From: Rhodobacterales bacterium LSUCC0031
GTDB lineage: Bacteria; Pseudomonadota; Alphaproteobacteria; Rhodobacterales; Rhodobacteraceae
Length of the DNA stretch: 64,000 nt
Direction of reading: 5' to 3'
Assembly: GCA_015689735.1 (NCBI GenBank)
Contig: WVSP01000002.1
Span: 372,001 to 436,000 of the forward strand
Within the stretch, counting starts at the first letter, position 1, and the number at the start of each line of letters is the position of its first letter. The notes under the pieces were generated by a model. That model was not told where the DNA came from. It searched no databases and saw nothing but the letters and a program-made list of their open reading frames with translations. Shown piece by piece: positions 60,240-64,000 of this stretch. A program made the translations under genes and the position numbers.

Positions 60240-61052
60240 TCAATCTTCCTTCTTGTCGAGGCTGAGATCGGGTGCCTCGGGGTTTTTCATGCCGATGACA
60301 TGATAGCCTGCATCGACATGCAAAACCTCGCCCGTCACGGCGCTTGACATGTCTGACAGCAGGTAAAGCGCCGATTGCCCAACCTCGTCCTGCGTCACGG
60401 TCCGGCGCAGGGGCGAATTATACTCGTTCCATTTCAGGATGTAGCGGAAATCCCCAATGCCGGAGGCCGCCAATGTCTTGATCGTGCCTGCCGAGATGGC
60501 GTTGACCCGAATCCCATCGCGACCCAGATCTTCGGCCAGATACATCACCGAGGCCTCCAGCGCGGCCTTGGCGACACCCATCACATTGTAATGCGGCATT
60601 ACCTTTTCGGCGCCGTAATAGGTGAGCGTCAGCAAGCTGCCGCCGTTTGGCATCATCTTTTCCGCCCGCTGACACACAGCTGTAAAGGAATAGACCGAGA
60701 TATTCATCGTCATCGCGAAATTCGCGGGGCTGGTTTCGACATAGCGGCCGCGCAACTCGTTTTTGTCCGAAAACCCGATGGCATGAACCACGAAATCGAG
60801 GCTGCCCCATGTGGCCTGAAGCTGGGCAAACAAGGCATCAAGCGATCCCTCATCGCTGACATCGCACGGAATCATCAGTTCCGAACCAAGGCTGGCGGCC
60901 AAAGGCTGCACGCGCTTGAGAAGCGCATCGCCTTGGTAGGAAAACGCCAGTTCCGCCCCTTCCGCGGCGAGAGCTTTCGCGATGCCCCACGCGATGGATT
61001 TGTCATTGGCCAGCCCCATGATGAGCCCGCGCTTGCCTGTCATCAAACCCAT
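60240..61052 (-). CDS. fabI: Enoyl-ACP reductase FabI
   Basis: 270 residues. NADH-dependent last step of fatty-acid elongation. Short-chain dehydrogenase fold with [13 protein letters not shown] and the FabI catalytic Tyr-x6-Lys in [12 protein letters not shown], plus [15 protein letters not shown] at 61052 is chosen since GGGGGA lies just upstream; ATG at 61064 lacks one. Divergent from pdxH. Confidence 0.95.
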   Translation of the reverse strand: MGLMTGKRGLIMGLANDKSIAWGIAKALAAEGAELAFSYQGDALLKRVQPLAASLGSELMIPCDVSDEGSLDALFAQLQATWGSLDFVVHAIGFSDKNELRGRYVETSPANFAMTMNISVYSFTAVCQRAEKMMPNGGSLLTLTYYGAEKVMPHYNVMGVAKAALEASVMYLAEDLGRDGIRVNAISAGTIKTLAASGIGDFRYILKWNEYNSPLRRTVTQDEVGQSALYLLSDMSSAVTGEVLHVDAGYHVIGMKNPEAPDLSLDKKED

Positions 61053-61199
61053 GTTTTCCCCCATTTGCCGATCTTGCCGCTGCGTTCTGGTAAGCCATCG
61101 CCTGCGATGCTTCAAGAGAGCGAGGGTTGCCGCCCGCGTAGCAGGGCGCTAGCTGATGACGCCAGGACACAGACAAAGTCAGCAAGGGATGAAGAGCAG

Positions 61200-61820
61200 A
61201 TGAGCGCGCGCTCCGGCATATTCGCAGGCGAGGATCCATTCATCATCGCGCAGCACTGGCTTGAAGCAGCCGAACAGACCGAGCCCAATGATCCAAATGC
61301 CATCGCGTTGGCGACTGTTGACGGCGACGGATTGCCGAATGTGCGCATGGTGCTACTCAAGCAGATCGAAGCGCTTGGAGCGGGGCAGGGCGCCTTCGTC
61401 TTCTATACCAATTACGACAGCGTCAAAGGGCAAGAGCTACAGGCGGCAGGAAAGGCGGCCTTTGTGCTGCATTCCAAAACCCAACGTCGCCAGATCCGTG
61501 TGCGTGGGCTTGTCAGTCGCGAAGAAGGGCAAGCGGCGGACGCCTATTTTGCGTCCCGTTCGCTCAAGAGCCGCTTGGGGGCTTGGGCGTCGCGGCAATC
61601 GCAGCCCTTGGAGAGCCGGGCAAGCCTGATGGCGGCGGTGGCGGGGATCACGGCGAAATATGGAACCAATCCACCGCGCCCCCCCTTCTGGGGCGGGTTT
61701 CGGATCGTTCCGCTTGAGATCGAGTTTTGGGCCGATGGTGACTTCCGCCTGCATGACCGCTTTCGTTGGCAGCGTACAAGCCCTGCGGCGGATTGGCATG
61801 TGCAACGGCTGAACCCCTAA
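61200..61820 (+). CDS. pdxH: Pyridoxamine 5'-phosphate oxidase
   Basis: 206 residues. FMN enzyme that makes pyridoxal phosphate. Typical segments: [43 protein letters not shown] and the C-terminal [11 protein letters not shown] at 61200 begins [14 protein letters not shown]. Pyridoxal phosphate serves the glycine and serine enzymes downstream of sarcosine oxidation. Confidence 0.95.
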   Translation: MSARSGIFAGEDPFIIAQHWLEAAEQTEPNDPNAIALATVDGDGLPNVRMVLLKQIEALGAGQGAFVFYTNYDSVKGQELQAAGKAAFVLHSKTQRRQIRVRGLVSREEGQAADAYFASRSLKSRLGAWASRQSQPLESRASLMAAVAGITAKYGTNPPRPPFWGGFRIVPLEIEFWADGDFRLHDRFRWQRTSPAADWHVQRLNP

Positions 61821-61852
61821 CCGCACTTCGGCGCGCAAATGTTGACATTTTT

Positions 61853-61877
61853 GCATTTTCACGAAGCGTGAAATTGC
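61853..61877. repeat. Long palindrome upstream of the cold-shock gene
   Basis: 25-bp near-perfect palindrome with one mismatched pair, centred on AAG: GCATTTTCACG, AAG, CGTGAAATTGC. A TTGACA (61842-61847) lies just upstream, and a further half site TTTCACG occurs at 61888-61894. It may be an operator, or a terminator for pdxH; there is no T-run. Confidence 0.6.
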
Positions 61878-61986
61878 AATACGCTGGTTTCACGAGAAAT
61901 TTTTGACTTGTATCCGCCGGTTTTGGTCACCAAAACGTTATCGCAGGGACACCGCCCAGCAAGGGCATTTTACGGGATAGGCCGGT

Positions 61987-62496
61987 ATGGCGGACGAAAT
62001 TATGGATGAGCCGCTCGTCGTCGAGGGGCGCGTGAAATGGTTCGACGTAGGTAAAGGTTTTGGTTTCATCGTGTCAGATGATCCTGGCCCCGATATTTTG
62101 TTGCATGCCAATGTGCTGCGCAATTTCGGCCAAGGGTCAGTCGCAGAAGACGCGCGCATCACGGTGCGGGTGCAAGTGACACCGCGCGGTGTGCAGGCAA
62201 GCGAAGTGTTGGCGATCTCGGCCGCGGTCGGCCCTGATGGCGAAGACTACGACACTTCCGAAGATCTTGCACCGGGTGTGCCGTTCGTACCGGCGCGGGT
62301 GAAGTGGTTTGACAAGGCCAAAGGGTTTGGCTTTGCCAATGTGTTCGGCAATGCCGAAGATGTCTTTGTCCATGCCGAGGTGCTCCGCCGCTGCGGATTG
62401 GCCGATCTGCTTCCCGGCGAAGCGGTGGCGATGAAGGTCGTCGAAGGCCCGCGGGGCAACATGGCCGCCGAGGTGCGTAGCTGGGATTTCGTCTGA
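61987..62496 (+). CDS. Double cold-shock-domain protein
   Basis: 169 residues with two cold-shock domains: residues about 12-75 (GRVKWFDVGKGFGFIVSDD) and about 102-165 (ARVKWFDKAKGFGFANVFG). RNP1 is complete in both (KGFGF); RNP2 is altered in both (ILLHANVL, VFVHAEVL). Two-domain CSPs are characteristic of alphaproteobacteria and act as RNA chaperones or antiterminators. Preceded by a 166-bp AT-rich leader with a long palindrome. The DUF192 gene follows after 11 bp. Confidence 0.93.
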   Translation: MADEIMDEPLVVEGRVKWFDVGKGFGFIVSDDPGPDILLHANVLRNFGQGSVAEDARITVRVQVTPRGVQASEVLAISAAVGPDGEDYDTSEDLAPGVPFVPARVKWFDKAKGFGFANVFGNAEDVFVHAEVLRRCGLADLLPGEAVAMKVVEGPRGNMAAEVRSWDFV

Positions 62497-62507
62497 CGGA
62501 GGTGTTC

Positions 62508-62990
62508 ATGCGCCCGCGTATCTTGGGCGTGGCAACCGCACTGTTGCTAATCATGGGAAGCGCGCAACAGGCCTTGGCTTGTCGTGCCGACCAGCTGGTT
62601 TTGCGGGGTGAATTCGGCACGGTGCGCTTTCGGGTCGCCGTGGCCGATACACCTGCAAGCCGCGCTGAGGGGCTGATGTTCGTGCGTCATCTGCCGCGTA
62701 TGTCGGGCATGCTTTTTGTTTATGAGCGACCGCAGGCCGTCAGCTTCTGGATGGAAAACACCCTTATCCCGCTGGATATGATCTTTGCCGATGAAACCGG
62801 CACAGTGCAGCATGTGCATGCAAACGCGATCCCACTTGATCGAACGCCTATCCGCGGGGGGGATGGTGTTCAGTATGTGCTCGAGATTAACGGCGGTTTG
62901 GCTGCGCAGTTCGGGATCGCTCCGGGCGCCGAGATGCGTCATCCTGCGATTGCCCAAAACCTTGCCGCTTGGCCTTGTACAGCACCCTAA
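62508..62990 (+). CDS. Exported DUF192 protein
   Basis: 160 residues. Signal peptide (hydrophobic core ATALLLIMG, cleavage near ALA-CRA), then the DUF192 domain: VADTPASRAEGLMFV, MLFVYERPQAVSFWMENTLI and LDMIFADETG. The function of the family is not established. ACGGAGGTG lies 5 nt before ATG at 62508, deciding against the upstream GTG. Cotranscribed with the cold-shock gene. Confidence 0.9.
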   Translation: MRPRILGVATALLLIMGSAQQALACRADQLVLRGEFGTVRFRVAVADTPASRAEGLMFVRHLPRMSGMLFVYERPQAVSFWMENTLIPLDMIFADETGTVQHVHANAIPLDRTPIRGGDGVQYVLEINGGLAAQFGIAPGAEMRHPAIAQNLAAWPCTAP

Positions 62991-63000
62991 CCAACAGGTC

Positions 63001-63029
63001 TTTCCAAGACGGCGATAGAACATTAAAGG
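63001..63029 (+). promoter_or_regulatory. Possible promoter of tRNA-Pro
   Basis: TTTCCA (63001-63006), 17-nt spacer, TAAAGG (63024-63029), 9 bp before the tRNA. Confidence 0.4.
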
Positions 63030-63038
63030 GGAACCAGT

Positions 63039-63115
63039 CGGGGCGTAGCGCAGCCTGGTAGCGCGTCTGTTTTGGGTACAGAAGGTCGTGAGTTCGATTC
63101 TCGCCGCCCCGACCA
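63039..63115 (+). tRNA. tRNA-Pro (anticodon TGG)
   Basis: 77 bases. Acceptor CGGGGCG/CGCCCCG, D-arm GCGC/GCGC, anticodon stem TCTGT/ACAGA with loop TTTGGGT (TGG), T-loop TTCGATT, discriminator A, encoded CCA. Confidence 0.96.
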
Positions 63116-63675
63116 CTTTCCAACTTTCGATACATGATCTGGTGTTTGGACCCTTTGGAGCATCATCATGTTGCGCCCCTGCCATCACCTTGGGCGTTTT
63201 CCACAAGATCTTGTCGCGCGCGTCGTGGTGTCCCGAGATCTTGCCGCATTGCCGCAAGCTGTCACCCTGGCTTGATGCGTCGCCTCAATAATCGGTGCTA
63301 AACCCCAATGTTGCATACCCTTCTTGGTGTGCCGTCGATATCGCACGCGCAAAAGGGAATCGCGCACAGCAAAAGCCGATGCCCCTGTGTGGGATTTACA
63401 ACTCGTTTTTGCCGCCGCGCAGGATAAAAAAGTGATTGACCAAACTGCCCGCCCTACGTCAGTTTGTGTGGGCCGCGATACACCAACACTAGATATGGTG
63501 GTGGCGGCGGGGACGGGGAGATACCCCAACACAGATGACAGGCCCAGATGGGGTCGTGCATCGGCAAGAGCAGTCTTGCCGCGTGTTGGATCGTGTTTTG
63601 CCGCCCACCCGGTCAGAGCGCAACGACGCTGGCAGACCATGATGATGAGATCAATGTGCGAAAAGAGGCAGCCAG
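63116..63675. other. 560-bp gene-free region upstream of nrdJ
   Basis: No credible gene on either strand; open frames lack family resemblance and ribosome-binding sites. The right part holds a TTGACC element (63436-63441) and the two NrdR-like boxes. I see no feature in 63116-63420 and no recognisable cobalamin riboswitch core. Confidence 0.6.
63454..63501 (+). promoter_or_regulatory. Pair of NrdR-like boxes upstream of nrdJ
   Basis: The right box (63486-63501) is ACACTAGATATGGTGG, about 13 of 16 matches to ACACTATATATAGTGT. The left box (63454-63469) is weak, about 9 of 16, but ends in perfect GTGT. Their starts are 32 bp apart, the usual phasing for the NrdR repressor. Suggests NrdR control of the reductase gene. 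Confidence 0.55.
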
Positions 63676-64000
63676 ATGAAAATCGAACGCAAATTTACCA
63701 CGGCCGGCGCGGATGTTTATGCCGATCTCGCTTTTACCACCACGACCTCCGAGATCCGGAACCCCGATGGCACCGTTGTGTTCAAGCTGGACAATGTCGA
63801 AGTGCCGGCAGGCTGGAGCCAGGTGGCCTCTGACGTGATCGCACAAAAATACTTCCGCAAGGCCGGCGTTCCAGCACGGCTTAAGCCGGTCAAGGAAAAG
63901 GGCGTGCCGGAATTCCTGTGGCGGCAGGTCGCCGATGAGGAGGCACTCGCCGCGTTGCCCGAAGATCAGCGCATGGGCGGCGAAACCTCGGCCAAGCAGG
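63676..64000 (+). CDS. nrdJ: Adenosylcobalamin-dependent ribonucleotide reductase NrdJ (N-terminal part)
   Basis: The first 108 residues of a class II reductase; the rest is beyond the window. The opening is that of the alphaproteobacterial B12-dependent enzyme (MKIERKFTTAGADVYADL, TTTSEIRNPDGTVVFKL, WSQVASDVIAQKYFRKAG). Makes deoxyribonucleotides with or without oxygen. AGAGGCAG precedes ATG at 63676. Likely NrdR-regulated from the boxes 175 bp upstream. Confidence 0.92.
   Translation, partial: MKIERKFTTAGADVYADLAFTTTTSEIRNPDGTVVFKLDNVEVPAGWSQVASDVIAQKYFRKAGVPARLKPVKEKGVPEFLWRQVADEEALAALPEDQRMGGETSAKQ

Noticed and set aside
63116-63675. Cobalamin riboswitch upstream of nrdJ
   Set aside because: I looked for the conserved B12-box and its core pairings and did not find them by eye; a covariance-model scan would decide.

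Overview
The window is chromosomal DNA of an alphaproteobacterium, almost certainly a member of the Rhodobacteraceae (Roseobacter group). The evidence is GC-rich coding DNA, the cell-cycle pair sciP/ctrA with GANTC sites ahead of ctrA, a four-subunit sarcosine oxidase, Usg, CcmI, a CNNM-xerD-aroK-aroB block, a B12-dependent ribonucleotide reductase and a GTTC-N7-GTTC (alphaproteobacterial LexA type) site. Genes are densely packed, usually with ATGA or GTGA overlaps. I see no insertion sequence, prophage, CRISPR array or rRNA gene. Almost every gene is intact; only the two at the window edges are cut.

Layout. 1-4.0 kb: a leftward catabolic operon, gntR > LigM-like methyl-ether demethylase > tandem-OsmC protein > TRAP binding protein, with a promoter and palindromic operator ahead of gntR. 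4.1-10.7 kb: K+/H+ antiporter, dusA, a TauE exporter plus an oxygenase, DUF1289-ruvX-ccmI. 10.9-16.2 kb: soxBDAG (sarcosine oxidase). 16.3-19 kb: sodB, a LOG protein, a LysM protein. 19-25.7 kb: an Atm1-type ABC exporter, trkA-trkH, hfq-hflX. 25.7-31 kb: a RimB-RimK fusion, tgt, and lon behind a heat-shock-like promoter. 31-34.5 kb: a deacetylase, a HU-like protein, two tRNA-Val, a family-8 glycosyltransferase, and two identical tRNA-Asp flanking a 29-bp tandem repeat. 34.5-41.5 kb: mnmA, sciP-ctrA, ligA-recG, then a 39-residue membrane protein behind a LexA-type box. 41.6-49.5 kb: a NifU-like protein, hisI, gluQ, trmFO, gyrA, usg, dsbB, exoD, tRNA-Leu. 49.5-57.9 kb: a Hint-domain protein, a MobA-like transferase, a dimethylglycine/sarcosine dehydrogenase, a CNNM protein, xerD, a helical-repeat exported protein and a small membrane protein. 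57.9-64 kb: aroK-aroB, fabI-gpt, pdxH, a double cold-shock protein, a DUF192 protein, tRNA-Pro, and nrdJ with NrdR boxes.

How the genes fit together. Three GcvT-fold enzymes (LigM-like, SoxA, dimethylglycine dehydrogenase) would feed one-carbon units into tetrahydrofolate. TrmFO spends methylene-tetrahydrofolate on tRNA. tRNA biology is dense: dusA, tgt, gluQ, mnmA and trmFO with six tRNA genes; Tgt and GluQ act successively on tRNA-Asp, which is present twice. DNA topology and repair (gyrA, ligA, recG, ruvX, xerD) and cell-cycle control (ctrA, sciP) also recur.

The observation I would follow first is the small membrane protein at 41351-41470. It has a strong ribosome-binding site and lies 62 bp after a perfect GTTC-N7-GTTC box, which makes it a candidate DNA-damage-induced inner-membrane peptide comparable in concept to Caulobacter SidA. 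The next is the LigM-like/tandem-OsmC/TRAP operon.
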